64,000 bases of DNA from Ligula intestinalis (GCA_036362985.1 JAYGXS010000004.1:2437907-2501906); one strand, 5' to 3'; counted from the stretch's first letter, positions 44,441-57,280 are shown. Translations and numbers: made by a program. The notes: generated by a model not told the origin, from the sequence alone.

Positions 44441-46516
44441 AATCCAGCGTAGAAAAGTGTATAAGGAAAATTTAAGACAACGGTCGATGTCTCGTCATCA
44501 ACTGGAAGCTCGGGTCGTCTGTGGCTCACCATTCCATTTGTCAAAATTGGGATGGTTTGCTTTTCAGGGATTGGCTCCAGTGCATGATCACAACTTGTGT
44601 TGGCCGACGCCTCATCAACAGCCATAGATCAGCTTGATGAAGCAATTTCTGCTACTTTCTGATCTGTTTATGTGCTCCCGAACAGTTCCATTGTCTTAAA
44701 AGTTATTTAGGCGACGAACATTAAGTTTATATTATTATAACATGCCTACTTATTTAATTTAGGTACGCATAGAATATGAAGTTCATGTCTCTGTCTGAGC
44801 CTTGTAATATGATTAAGGGATGGATTGAGATCAATGTTAAGATTTATGCAAGGGTTGGCTTGAAATTTGGTTGGGAAAAGGGGTATAAATAAGGTTAATG
44901 CATTGGTTATGTTTGTCTTCCACAGAAAATGCTACCCAACTAAACATTTTTAAAGAGCATTGTTTGATTTTTTACTTTATGTCGTTTAAATCCCCTTAAT
45001 TTACAGGTTCCATATTCCGCGTCCGTTTCAATAATTCATTCGGGTATCAAAACAGCTTTATGCCATAAATGTGAGTTTTCCCAATTCATTTCACAGATCC
45101 CGATAATTGTCACATTCATCTGCCATACTGATGAGGAGCATGCCTCCTTCCTCGGTTTGGAGGGCAGATTAAATTTTTATGACTGGCTGTAAGACGGAGT
45201 GACGAATTATCACAATTTTCTGTCAAAAAACGGGTCCTGTGCTTCATGTCGCAGTTAAAAAAAGATACACACCCACGCCTGAAGCGAGATAAGTCGGAAC
45301 TTGGCTGAAGCCTGGGCCGTCGATGAGAACTCACTCAGTCGATTTGGGGCCGATATTTATAGCACTGTGCAGTTACCTCTATACTGGCGTCCCTAGTGTT
45401 TAATGGGCACCTGTCCCCATAAATGTTGTTAATTTTTTGCCTTCCCCCTACCTATCTTCGACGGTGGACTCCAGTAGGAGCTGGAAAGCCCCCACAAATA
45501 AAACCCTACTTTTAGCAAGCAAACAGCTATATTCCTCCTTTCTTATACAAACATCTGGATTTTGACTATTCGTCTCAAGTTACGAAATTTTTCTGTAAAT
45601 ACAAAAGCAACCTTGCGAACCGTATTGAAAATAGTACTTAAAGTGAGAAAACCTGGACCTTTGTCAACCTGATCATTGGACGAATTAAACGCTGCCAGAT
45701 CACTAAAGCTCTCGACCAGCATTTGATCGTGAAGTGATAGTCAGCTGGAAGTCAGCTAAAAGGGCCGATCCAGTTAAGCTGGATTCTTTTCCCGGTCAGT
45801 TTGCTATCGATGATGATCTCAAGTAAACGTGCGTCTCAGCAGTTAAATCCGTTGGGAAACACTAGCCACCACAACCTCCGGGCCCGATCACGACCAGAAC
45901 GAGGAGGACTTCGACATCAGCTGATAGGATACCGTATTCTGCAGAGGATAACTTACAAAAGGGTTGGAACAAGTTCGCAGCCGGGCGACGGCACCAGCAG
46001 CGCGGCATGAAATTGGGTGGGGTGTCACAGTGCCTTTTGCGACGACACGCCTGAGTGGGTCTTCAAGATGATTGGACTGCTTTTACAGCCGCTGTTGGCC
46101 GATTAACAGACTGCTACAGGCACACCGCTGATATATGCACCCGGAATAGGGATTCGATGGGCCTCAATTCTTCCGCGAGTAGCACCGCTTTTAGTTTAGT
46201 TTTTACTAAGGTAAAGATAGGCGAACACATTTGAGCGTCAGATTAGTTACGAAAAGGTAGAATAAAATGTACGAAAACATAAAGAACATTGAAAAACCGA
46301 TTGTTAACATAACTCCCTGCAACAACCAAGCTGCTATCTGAAGAAGTAAAATGATAGACAGCAACGTGTAGTTCATTATCTCACGTATTAGGATAGAATA
46401 GGCGGACCTAAACTAGCGTCAACGTGCCAGGGGATGGATGGGCTTGACCGGCAGGGGTTAGACCAAGACATGACAAGCGTTGTTCGGATACCGTTCCCAT
46501 AACAAGTGTCGACCAT
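44441..46516. other. No gene recognised
   Basis: Includes a weak GGTTA-rich stretch at about 44805-44915. No RNA gene or protein family was recognised. Confidence 0.4.
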
Positions 46517-47040
46517 TGGTAGTGGGACGCTGGTAGCAGGAGCAGGCTCGGACACCGGCCATCTGTGGCCTTCAGGACAGTCCTGTTGCCGTTCGACAGG
46601 CCACCTCTTTGAAACGCTTGACGCCGCAGCCGTGGGCTCGCAGTGACAATCTTGTTCGCCCATTCGCGCTCGACCCATCGTGATTGTCGATGGCGACACG
46701 TGACCTTTGGCCTCACGCGATCGTGGCGCACACACGAACCCTAGACTGGTCTAGCCTATCAGTGACCTGAACCTGACTAACACGCGAAGCCCGCTCGGTG
46801 GCCCTTGCGACAATTCTCGCATTGCCGGGACTTGGGGGATTCCGTCCCCTAAGGTATGGACGCGACGGTGCCGCGCTCACGCGCTCTCACCGTCGGACCG
46901 AGTAGCAACTTCCTCTCAACACTCCTCCTACTCTGGCCTTCGCAAGACTTCTCGCCCAACTCCTAAGGAACCGAGTCTGGAAAATCGTAGGTGTTAGGGT
47001 TAACCTTCTTAGCCTTAACAGCTGTTGATAGTCCCACTCC
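46517..47040 (+). mobile_element. Solo LTR, gypsy-type family A
   Basis: Plus strand, starting at a changed end TGGTAGTGGGACGC and ending CCTTAACAGCTGTTGATA. It matches LTR B at 30741-31213 over most of its length (CAATCTTGTTCGCCCATTCG, ACTGGTCTAG). No primer site or internal region follows. Confidence 0.6.
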
Positions 47041-48079
47041 ATGGGGTGAGTCACGCATGACGACTTCGACGGGCTAAGCCCAATCCCGCCTCCGCTGTAT
47101 TCGGCTGTATTCAGGGGTGTGAGGGAAGAAGGAGGGTGATAGGTGCAACACAAGCCACTGCTAACTAATCCACATGTACGTCTCCGCCCCTGTGCCACCA
47201 CGCTGGTGAACGCACGGTGATATTTGTTCAGAATCGACGGTCGAACTGTCGCGTGCGAGTGATGCGACTGCGTCTGTTTAATTGGCGCGCATCCTTCTTT
47301 GCTAATTTTATCTTCACTGTCCCTTTCTCTCGCTCTCCCTCTAAACATTTACACAGGGCACATCAGCCGTGTGATGTATTTTAGACTCGAGTGCACACTA
47401 AGTTCTTGTGGCCACAGGGACTGCCATTGTCTCTCCGCATTTATCCCCCTTCCCCTAACCCCCGCTCTTGACCAAAGTTTATGATCCGTTCTTCGCCCAT
47501 TGACGGTTGCAGGTCGCCCCCAAGTGCGACGCCTTTGTCTCCGTCTGCAGACCTGCCATCCACTTCGCCCCACCCTGTCCTCGATGAAAGGATTTACGTA
47601 TTTCTGCCCTGTGCCCCGCGATTCCATTCTACAGTCCCTTCGATTTCCTAAAGTATCTTTTCTTAACAGTAACGATCATAATAATACGAACGCCAGTTGG
47701 TCTATTTTTGCTAGTTGGAGTATTCTAAGCGGGTGCCGCTTTCATGTCGCTGTTATTATTTTGCAAGTCATAACCGGCAAGAGTCATCTTTGTCAGTCAA
47801 AGCTCCCGGTTACTGTGTAGGTTGTCTGTTCTGCTGGGTAACGACAAAATTGGTGCGTATGTATCCGTTCAGACTGACTTTTCACTGCCGGATATTTTCG
47901 TGGTTTTTGGTGGGAGGTGGTGCTAGGACTGATTTATTAGCGCCCACCAGAATTTATGCATGTATGATTTATATTTATTTTATTTCCGTAGGTTGTGTCA
48001 ATTAGCTTTATCATCTTGCGTTTTTGATCCTACGGCGAACAGTAAAGGGGTTCCACTTTGGAAATATAGGCGACAGGCC
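47041..48079. other. No gene recognised
   Basis: Short frames only; nothing matched. Confidence 0.4.
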
Positions 48080-48584
48080 TATAAGGAGTTAAGTTTAAGA
48101 AGGTTATACCTAACAGCTACAATCTTCCAGTCCCGGATCCTTAGGAGATGGAAGAAGTCTTGGGAAGGCCAGATTGTTAGGAATAGATTATTCTGCAGAA
48201 GGACAGGAGAATAGATGGAAAGAGTGTTGACTCGCGGAGTAGTGCGTCTGCTACCTGCTCGGGCCGGTTTCGGAGTGAGGCTTGAAGGCAGACACCGCAT
48301 TGTTGTCTTTGCCAACCTACTAAATGAGGTCAGTCTACTAAAGAGGGAATCTCGTTGAACGGATTGAGGTCAAGCCACTGTTGGTAGAGGCCAGAATGGG
48401 GGAGACTTGGTGCGTGTGTTTGGGTGCGCGTCAGTTACGTCTGGCAGCAGTGGCGGTCGCCCGTCCGATTGCGCTTGCCTCGAGGCACGCGGGAAAGCTA
48501 CTTGTACGCGAGGTCCTAAGCTCTGAGCGACCTCGTCTGTGGCGTCAAGAGTTAGCAGGGCGTCGAACAGACAAGAACACTACA
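48080..48584 (-). mobile_element. Solo LTR, gypsy-type family A
   Basis: Minus strand: begins TGTAGTGTTCTTGTC and ends AACTTAACTCCTTATA. Its 3' part matches the other LTRs (CATCTCCTAAGGATCC and CTGTTAGGTATAACC); the 5' half is subfamily-specific. Confidence 0.55.
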
Positions 48585-49031
48585 GGCCATCTGCCATGGT
48601 AAGTGATAGAAAGTGATAGTAGAGTTTTGGACTGGACCTACCATACATCCTGAACGTTTCAGCATCCACTGCACTACCTACCCTCACTCATACACCCGGT
48701 AACTAGTAATTGATTAATCTCGGAAGCTGCCACCACTTTGTCGTAGTTCGCAGTGCCTGCCTACGCTATCTTACGGTTTCCTGATCAACTCTGAGCTCTG
48801 AAGATGAGACTAATAAGATATCCTTGTACCGTTGTATATGTCGGTCGCCCAGAGCCCATGGCCACATTGCCTCAGTCGAGACCGACATCACAGGCATATT
48901 CCGTGTTTTCCGATTTCCTCTTTACTTTAAATGTTGAAGAACAGTGGCATTTTAGCATTCTCACCAACTTTGTTGTTGTAGGTACGCCTCCTGAGGTAAG
49001 CGAGATCAATGTCCAACAGTTAAGGGCTACT
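48585..49031. other. No gene recognised
   Basis: No frame, RNA gene or matched repeat. Confidence 0.35.
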
Positions 49032-49505
49032 GTTATAGGAATTAAGGCTAAAACGGTTAACCCTATCAGCTACAACCTTCCAGGCCCGGTTCCTTAGGAG
49101 ATCGGAGAGAAGTCTTAGGAAGGCCAGAGTAGACGGAACAGTGTAGTGTTTACAGAATGGATAAGGAGAAGGTTGCCAATAGGTCTTGCAGGGCATCCGA
49201 CCGTGAGGCCCGTGGGACAGGGTGGCGTCGCCGACCGCGACGCGCCTGAGCGGAATCCCAAGTGTCACCGGCCACAGCCATCAACTTGATGTCTTGTGTG
49301 AGTGGGCCTGTGATTGGTTGCATTGCGCGAGATTAAGCCGTGTGTGTCAGTAGATGGCCCTGGTCCTTGAGCGATAGACAGACCAGGGATCGGCCATCAC
49401 GGTAACCGCAGCGTTGGCGTGATGAATCAACGGTGGCGTTAAGGTCCACTACAAGTGCTCCCCTCAAAGACCGTAGTTTGTTGATGAAAGAGCTCAACGG
49501 TGGGT

Positions 49506-50000
49506 TGTAGTGGCCCTAGCAGCCACTTGGAACCCAAGATCTGACGGACAGCGCCTTGGCCCTGCGCGCTAATGCTGCCTGCAGCCAGGTGCCAAGTCTC
49601 GGCACCCCCTGTCCGTTCTCGCTCAATGGTCTGAGCCACTTACGAACACACCTAGTCTCGCCTTGCCAGCCTTGCGCCAAGGCAACCAAACAAAGGCCGA
49701 CCTTTCCATTAAACGCGCTCTATCTCTGTCTTCTGGCATGATGCCCGCGAGGACTGCGGTGAGAGGACACTTGGAATTCCGGTCTCCCTGGTCGCGGCAG
49801 CCGGCGACGCCGCCCTGTCCTACGGGCCTCGCGGTCGTACGCCCTGCAAGACCTACTGGCAGCCTTCCCCTTATCCCTTCTGTAAACAATACACTGTTCT
49901 GTTTACTCTGCCTTCGCAAGACTTCTCCTATCTCCTAAGGAACCAGGGTCTCGAAGATTTTAGATGTTAGAGCTAACCGTCTTAACCTTAACTCCTATAG
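49506..50000 (+). mobile_element. Nested solo LTR with exact target duplication
   Basis: Begins TGTAGTGGCCC and ends AACTCCTATAG. Flanked by GGGT on both sides (49502-49505 and 50001-50004). It is the same family as its host element but in the opposite orientation. The duplication fixes the LTR ends at base resolution. Confidence 0.85.
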
Positions 50001-50004
50001 GGGT

Positions 50005-50384
50005 TCGAACAGCTGTTGTTCGTATGGTTGGCTTGTGGGAGCCAGGTTGAAGGGGAGTTGTGGCCTGCATGAGTTTCTATGGTTGGCATGCAAGAGGCGG
50101 GTCAGTGCCGCCAGTGCCGCTTGAGAGGAGGAAAGGTCTTCTCGCGTCCGCGTGGGCCACCGGGTCTGCGTGCTGGTAGGAGGAAAGTTCTCGACTATGC
50201 GTGCATCGGCATCTTGTAGGAGATGGGTCATCTCGACTACGTGGGAGGGAGCCTGGTTGGCTGCGTTGAACTCCGACGGCAAATCAGTATGCCGTGTAAG
50301 TGTTCGCTGAGAGGAGGAAGGGGTACTTTTGGCAGTAGAAGAAGGATCTGAGTTTAGAAAGGAGGTCTGGATATTGGCACTCAT
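50005..50384 (-). pseudogene. Possible gag remnant of the LTR element
   Basis: About 126 codons open on the minus strand downstream of the primer site. Ser, Thr and Gln-rich N-terminus, then alternating polar segments. No zinc knuckle or known Gag motif can be seen; the position in the element is the only reason for the call. Confidence 0.3.
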
Positions 50385-50601
50385 AGCGGGAAAGTACTAC
50401 CTGTGATGGGAGAGGAACCAGAGCGTAGTAGTGGGTTGTGAGCGACTGAGCGTCTCCCTCTTGCTTCACGACAGGGTGTCGGTCATGAAATTCTCCATTT
50501 CGCGGCCAACTCTGATAACACAGAATAAATTCAGCTGGATTTGAGGGAGGTCTAACGATTATTGAGCTCGGCCACATCAGAAGTTTATTTGCGTGTTCAT
50601 C

Positions 50602-50619
50602 TCACAATTGGGGTCACCA
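50602..50619 (-). promoter_or_regulatory. Primer-binding site, tRNA-Trp type
   Basis: TGGTGACCCCAATTGTGA on the minus strand, next to the truncated 5' LTR end. Same core as at 30723-30740. Confidence 0.6.
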
Positions 50620-50653
50620 GTTATGCGTTAAGGCTAAGACGGTTAAGCCTAAC

Positions 50654-52084
50654 AGCTACACTGTCTTCATAGGTAAGCTGCAATAAAGGGAGCGCCCGAA
50701 ATTTTCGAAAAGAAAATGCCACCCAGACCATACTCAGTACGACATCTAGACAACACTCCTCTCACATGTCCTTATTCTAATAATGCGTTCAAGGTCTGAG
50801 TTTTCGAATCGAACATTTCTGCACTCAATACAGTCAAACGGCCTAATAGACACAATTCACACCCCTAACCAACAATTTTGACGGAGAATCTACTTGTCCT
50901 TATTACAAGGCAGCCTCTACACAAACACCAGCCTTGTCCGACTCTTGCTACATCCTTCGTAAAGAATTTGCGCCTGAGCCCCCGGCAAACAACTGTCACG
51001 CACAAACTCTAGACTCAACTGCACTCATTGCGCTCAAGCCTTCACATCGCGTTTCAGCCTGGTAGGTAAATTGCGTTGTGCTATGAGAGAACCCCCAATG
51101 TATACAAGAAAAGTTCACAGGATCATAGCATATATGTGGCAACTCACTTTTACATTCGCAGTCTTAGAACAAGGCCTAAAATAAGTACTCCAGTATAAAG
51201 GGACAAATTAGTTCTTGCAGTTCCAGCCAAAATTGCGTCATTTATATTCAGGTCAAAATTGTCCATTTTTACTTTGAAATTATCATGGAAAAAAGGCAGC
51301 AGGCACAGATATTCTTCAACTGAATAGATAATTAAAGTACCTTTTAAGGACGTTACCTGCGATAGAAAGTTTTTCCAATTGATGTTAGGCATGACATTAT
51401 CAAAGTTCTCTTGCTTGACAATAAGTTTTTGTGTTTGGGGGAAATTATGAATATTTTCCACCTTGCCATCTTCACAAGAGTTTATATCAAAAAGTCACGC
51501 CTTTGGTAAATGCTTTTAAAACACTTTATTTTAACGGTTTTGACATGAACGTGGAACAGAAACCAAATCTACCGAAGAAGGTTTGAAAACCATGAAACTG
51601 GTCAACAATTTGTCGGAAGTTAAAATACGATTAAATACCTAATACCGTGGAGTCCGGTAAATGTGGACACGGTTAATGTGGACAGTTGGCCAGGAACGGA
51701 ATTTCTCCATAGTAGAAACGACTGGTTTGGGATCAGTTCGCTTAATGTGGACAACCGGTTAATATCGACAGTTGGCCTGGAACGGACTATATATCGACTA
51801 TATATCTAAATATTGTTTTAAGGTCGCAAAAATTTCCCATAAGAGGAATCCGAAGAGGAATTGGCGAGCATACGTATACTTTCAATAAATTCTCATCAGG
51901 CCATTACATTTATATGGGAGGGGAGGGGGCAAAGTGTAAAAGGTTAAAATTATGTTCAAAGTTAGAGGCAAATTAGTCCAGGGGGATAGGGAATGGGCTT
52001 GGGGTAGTAACAAGTGACTAATTAAGCGGCAATTAGGGAGAGGTGGTAAAAGGAGTGAATAGGCTCGGAAAAATATCAGCAGCT
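50654..52084. other. No gene recognised; one repeated motif
   Basis: At about 51645-51790 the words TTAATGTGGACA, GACAGTTGGCCAGGAACGGA and GACAGTTGGCCTGGAACGGA recur. Such GTTAATGTGGACA words resemble terminal repeats of pogo/Tigger-type DNA transposons, but no transposase is present. Confidence 0.4.
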
Positions 52085-52139
52085 AGGTAGCCGTTGGCCA
52101 TTCTCAGCTTGGAGCTTGTAGCAGGTCCTTTTGAACGCA

Positions 52140-53560
52140 TTAAATTGGCTTCCTCAACAGGATAACAGTTGCTTCTGCTGTTGCTAGCCGTCGCTGAGCC
52201 AATGACTTAAGGTAGTTTGGTGGGACCCTGTAGATCACCCTGAAGGCTTCGTTGGGGTCCACCTGATGTCCGGAATCCACCATGTGCGCTAGAATAGAGC
52301 TGTTGATGGTTCTGGCGGCATTGCGGGAGGTGTTCTTTCATTCTTTCTGATAGTTGCGGACTCGTGCGACCAATATAACCTGCCCCACAGGAGCAATTAA
52401 AGGAGTAGGTGCACATAGAAGCGGTCTGAGTCGGTAACCTGCCCTTGCCTTTCCCGTGAAAGACCGGGTTAGTTGAGAATAACACCCAAACTCTCGCTGC
52501 TGGAAAGATTCGTGGTACGGCTACGTCAAGGCGACTTTTCAGGAGTTCACCTGCCGCGTCTCCTCGAAAGGGCACTTTGGAAAATAAAGTTTTCTTTTCC
52601 ACAGTATGGGTTGTGGGCTATATTTCTTTGTCAGCCATATTCTCTGTAATGAATCGCTCGAGATATCCGTTTTCACGGAGCAAGTCCTGGATATTCACGA
52701 GTCCAGCTTCAATGGTGTCTCCTGAGCAAATTTTTCTAGCTCTTTGCGTTAGGCAGCGAACTAGATTTCACTTCTGTTGGAAGGGTACGAAACTGTTAAA
52801 GTTCGTTTATTGTCCAGACCAGGTTTTCTTTCTATACACGCTCCTTCGGACGCTACCGTCAGGTCTACAAGTTAGGACGTCCCGGAAAGGGAGCGAATAT
52901 ACTGTTTCCATCTCCAACGTGAACTGTATGGATGGATGGACTTGATTGACTGCGTTTAACAGTGCGTCTCTATGGATTTCACCTGTGGCGATCACGAAGA
53001 TATCATCCACGCAGCAACCATAGTGCTTTAACTTGTGGATCTGATCGCTTAGTTGAAATTTCGCCAGATTTCCCATGAATATGTCAACCAGGAGATGTCA
53101 CAAGGGTGAGCCCATACCAAAGCCATCTCTTTGTCTGTATATTTGGCTGTCAAAGAGGAACTACACATTGAGTTTGCACTGCAGTAGTAGTTTCTTGAGA
53201 ACATTTGTCGGTATTCCTATTTCTATTTGATTGCTCCGTAGGAATTCGCAGATTTATTCGACTGTCTCGGTAACCGGGACGTTTGTAAACAGCGAGGAGA
53301 CGTCTAGGCAGAGCATCCTCATCCCGTTCAAGGTCACATCTCTGATGTCGTCGGTAAATTCAAAGGTGTCTCGATAGCTCCGCGGTGCAATTTGATGCTG
53401 TAAAGGCTTGAGTTTCCCTTCAGTTTTTTTAAGCAAACCATTGGTAAATTTACACGTCGTTTAAGTATCACATTCGCGTACAGTTGTTCAGTAGAAGTTA
53501 AAAAATTTAGTGTATTCCTCAGTGCTGATTTACAAGTGACTATCAACATCTCGCATTTTG
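52140..53560 (-). pseudogene. Decayed PLE polyprotein, lineage 1
   Basis: Minus strand, several frames. Motifs in order: LCLDVSSLFTNVPVTETV (RT A block, 53254-53436), a DGFGMGSPL-type B block near 53110, CCVDDIFVIATG (YVDD changed to CVDD), YSLPFRDVLTC, RRSVYRKKTWSGQ, then CTYSFNCSCGAGYIGRTSPQ for GIY-YIG, and SGHQVDPNEAFRVIYRVP near 52210-52270. Many frameshifts and stops. It is closer to the element at 12.2 kb than to those at 19.3 and 31.5 kb. Confidence 0.85.
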
Positions 53561-55027
53561 AGAGATTTTGCATGAAATTCCGACTGCAGTGTACACCATT
53601 TGCAGACGAATCAACGGTCCTCAAGAATTCAGTTACCGTATGGACCTGTCCGGTAAGATAAATATCCACAGCAGCAAAATTCGCGGCGATGTTGGCATAC
53701 CTTATTTACCTCGCACATCCAACACTAAGCCTATATCCAGCACTGCCGCCTTTCTAATAATTTCGCCACCACTAATAACATCCCCACTAACCCAAAGGGT
53801 TATAACCCATTCGGTCTAAACCGCCACTCTGTATGTCTATCAGTCACTCACTTGTTAATCCATCCCCTTGAGGCCCCAGATATCCCGGAAAGAGAAAATT
53901 CAAAACTACACTATCCCAGGCAAAAGGTACACACTCCGAACGGACCTGTTTTTTTTTCTGAAGCGGTCATATGGTCGTTCTCTCGTTTCTTTGATGTAAT
54001 TAACTCCACGAAACCTATAGTGGATATATTGGATGATGTTCGCTGTTGCATTTCATGCGAAGAGGCAACTTCGTCCCCGTAATCGAATGTCGAATTGTTT
54101 GCCTTTCATTATGTGGACAATGCTGACCTATAGAAGTCTAAGGATATAAGCGATTGTTCCAAAATGCTGCTGATTTGTGCAATGTCTGATTTGAGACGAA
54201 AAAATAGCCGAAGAGGCCGCTGCATCGATTGATTTCATCTCTCGCTTCACCTGAAGCTCCCCAATGTAGGTGCAGTGCCTGAGAGCCGATCTACCATGAC
54301 GAGTACTACGTGATGCTCACCTCCAAACCCACCCAGTCTTCACACCAACCAATATTTTCGCCCGTTTCTGGACAGGCAGAACCCACCAACCTGTCTATCC
54401 CTGAGACGTATGATGTTCGACCGTGAAAGTACAATAAAACAGTCATATCATGCTACACAAGGGAACACTGCATTTAGATTATTTACAAAATGGCCCAAAA
54501 CTCGGCCTTGTCAGACCACAGTTAATACAGTCTAGCAGTCAGTGAAGCCTCATCTACACCGAGGTAGGTCGGGGGCCAGCCAATATACCTGCCTTCAAAT
54601 AAAAGCTTTGAGACAAATTATGCCTACCTCAAGTCACCCCAAACGACGGCTGGCGGAATAGGGACTTTTTCGAGCCGGTGGAGCTGGAGGTGTTATGCAT
54701 CACACGTCACAGGCGATGAGAGGAACAGAATCTTGCCAAAGTAGAGAAACTATTAAAATTCCGTCCACCAAAATGTTACTCCAGCGTCTATTACAACTGT
54801 CTGACAACCACTAATTGTTAACTCGGGGCAAAGATGATTTCGTCTACAGTAACAAAATCTAACTCTTGATCATCAAACGCAATGAAACCGCCGAGCAGAC
54901 TGCCACTTAGGGAAGGCCCGGACAAAGTCACGGAGCCAGTAAAGGGGATGGGCAATCTACTCGGCGGCTGTGGAGTTACCGACATTTACTTACTTTTGCT
55001 TTTTCCATCATAAAAAACCAAAATTAT
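53561..55027. other. No gene recognised
   Basis: The first part (to about 53670) may include more PLE N-terminal remnant. Beyond that nothing was recognised. Confidence 0.4.
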
Positions 55028-55527
55028 TGTTGTAACCTAGTGTGTTCCTGTGTCAACACCGGTTAGATCCCGCAGTACGTGTTAGGAACAAGATAACAGC
55101 TAGTACTTTACTGTCAGTTGTACTAGTACATCAGCACAGTTCCGTGTGTCCAGCAGCTTGCCTTCTGTGGTCGGCATCGCTTCGGCAGCAGTCTCGGGTA
55201 GTCGGCAGTGTATCCAATACCAGAGTCCCCGGTCTGCTTGCAGCCTCACTATTTAAGGGGCAGACGTCATTGCACCCCATTGGCTCTCCAGTTTCGTCTT
55301 GCGCACGCTCACTTACGAACGTCTGTGCATCTGTCCTCAGCGTGACCTCACTGATAGCAGCAAACCGGCTCCGGGCCAGTCTCGCTTCGCGTGCCTATTT
55401 GTCCTGGCCTAATGTCCGCCCTGTGAAGGTCGCTTGTAACTGCAAGAACCGGCCATCAGTCAGGTTCCTTTGTTCTGGTAATCTCGGGATTGCCCGAGTG
55501 AGAACTCGCGTCCGGGCCATCCCAACA
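55028..55527 (+). mobile_element. Candidate solo LTR of another family
   Basis: Begins TGTTGTAACC and ends near CCCAACA, so TGTTG/CAACA could be the short inverted ends of an LTR. A TATA-like TATTTAAG lies at 55250-55257. No target duplication, partner LTR or primer site is visible. A 165-codon frame crosses it, low in complexity and not like a known protein. Speculative. Confidence 0.25.
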
Positions 55528-56784
55528 ACTACATAAACACACACACAGGCACACAAATAAGCACACGTATTCCGCACCCCCAGCTACCTAGCCAACAAAC
55601 CAAGTCAACAGGTGTTTATAGCAATATGTTTTGCCTTTATTGATACTGAAAATGATTGCTAAATGCGGACAGGAAATTCCGATCGCGCAGGTCTTGTCTG
55701 CACCAGTGCTGGTATAGACGGGTCAGTGCTCGCCAAGCTCAGTGTAAGCTGACTTTGTTGATTCGACACAAGTAGCGACCTCAGCCACTCCGACCGAGGA
55801 GATTGTGCTATACGGCAGCGGAGGAAGCCCCCAGAGGGTCTAGGCGAATGGATGGACTGCTGTTACCTCGGAGGCTGCGAAGAACGGAGCGCAGACGTTT
55901 GGCTGTGAGCCGAGTCCTCGAGAAAATCGCACTTGTGTCGGATGAACCGCCAGTTACCGCCGCCTCAGGCAGTGGCTAATGAACACGAGGAAGGGAACAG
56001 AGCGAGGACAGTGTAAGAGAGTGGGCACAACCGACTGGTTAAAAAAGGTTCTTATTTTCACAATCCAGTGAATAATTTGCATCAGGAGAGTTTTAAAAAA
56101 TGTTTCAGAATGATGAATATATGCAAGCGTCATTTTTTATTTTACAGAAAAGCGACCTTTCATTTGCAAGAAAAGGTAGTCCACCTGGTGTACATATGTC
56201 GGAAACACCTCAACTCCTGCACTTTCGAATTGAGGCAAATTTTCCCATTCTAGGTGTGTATATGGGTAAGGAAGAAAGCACGTCCATCAGGGCGTCAATC
56301 GATGAGGATAATTCACATTCCAAAAGCAGAAAGGAGTAAATACCCACTCCTAGCTTTGTGGAAGCCGTTTTGAGTATTACTCGCATGGATGGTTTTAGGC
56401 TGCTGTAGATTTTGGGTTGTATGGATTTCTTTCAGGTTTATGACCTACTTGGCTGCAGAGGTGCAGCTGACCCAAACCCAGACGCTGGACTATACACTTG
56501 CCAGGTACTGACTTCTTGCTTGATAGTTAATTTGCAACAACGCTCAAGCTACTGTACTAAGCATGAAACATTTTTGCTTTGAGAGGTCACCACGTACAAC
56601 CACTGTGTGTGCAGCTAGGTTAAGCTGTGACCGTCATGGCTATAGACCAGACCGCACAAGCAGAATACTAGAGGTGAATTAAAGAAAAGTGACACTCATT
56701 AGTGAACCTTCACTGATCGCTAACTGAACTCACCCATCCCGCTCAGTCTTGTGGTTCCTTCTAGAGCCCAGACAGCAGCCGCCC
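55528..56784. other. No gene recognised
   Basis: Starts with a CA-rich stretch (ACACACACAGGCACAC). Otherwise nothing recognised. Confidence 0.4.
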
Positions 56785-56850
56785 AGAGGCTTGTAGTCTA
56801 GAGCGTTAGACTTCTGATCGAAAGGCAGGGCGTTCGAGCCTTGGGTGGTG
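56785..56850 (+). mobile_element. SINE head (tRNA-like)
   Basis: A-box-like TTGTAGTCTAGAGCGTTAGA and B-box-like GGGCGTTCGAGCC, followed by TGGGTGGTGCACC, a stretch shared with the SINEs at 61.7 and 61.9 kb. The tail is absent. Confidence 0.5.
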
Positions 56851-56995
56851 CACCATTGAGAGTTCAGTATGACCGGTTGACGTGTCCCTTTTCTTTTTCG
56901 ATAATTTTATCTGTCAATAGAGGAGAATATCCGAGTTTCAGGAAGCAGTTCAGAAGAAGAAGGAGAAGCGATCACTGGAACAAAAGTTTTATTGT

Positions 56996-57035
56996 CCTGA
57001 AGGTTCGGATTCCGTCGGGAATCCTTAGTCATAGG
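56996..57035 (-). ncRNA. Hammerhead-like 40-nt module, variant core
   Basis: CCT, ATGACTA, extra A, GGATTC/GAATCC, GAACC, TTC, AGG on the minus strand. Stems are perfect, while the catalytic positions are changed. Confidence 0.35.
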
Positions 57036-57229
57036 TAATCGTACACAAGTATGAGAGATGCGCAGATAAGGGGTGATACATGCACAGATTGCACGGTATT
57101 TATAGTTCGTAGCGGTCACCCGCACGCGTACTATAATTGTCAGTTCCTGTAGCCACCGCTTGAGGTCTTAATTGGTGCAGTGATTGCTCATTAATTGCCA
57201 CAGCGTTCTTGCCCACGGATTTTTATTGT

Positions 57230-57269
57230 CCTGACGTTTCGGATTCTGTCGGGAATCCTTAGTCATAAG
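57230..57269 (-). ncRNA. Hammerhead-like 40-nt module, variant core
   Basis: CTT/AGG helix I, ATGACTA, extra A, perfect six-pair GGATTC/GAATCC helix II, GAAAC, GTC. The best preserved copy of the variant class. Confidence 0.4.
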
Positions 57270-57280
57270 AAATCGTAAAG

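Larger units (their letters stand above)
49032..50653 (-). mobile_element. Internally deleted gypsy-type LTR element with a nested LTR
   Basis: Minus strand: the remaining 40 or so bp of a 5' LTR (50653-50620), primer site TGGTGACCCC (50619-50610), internal region to 49454, and a 3' LTR (49453-49032). The internal region is interrupted by a plus-strand solo LTR (49506-50000). Without it the internal length is about 0.67 kb, close to the 615 bp of the copy at 29.5-31.2 kb. The two copies therefore share one internal deletion, which indicates a non-autonomous subfamily. Confidence 0.7.

Noticed and set aside
55042..55536. A 164-residue open frame on the plus strand
   Set aside because: It lies in a GC-rich candidate LTR, has low-complexity composition and no domain; long frames are expected there by base composition.
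56785..56850. A functional tRNA gene
   Set aside because: The A and B boxes are present, but the sequence does not close a cloverleaf that I can draw and it shares flanks with SINE copies.
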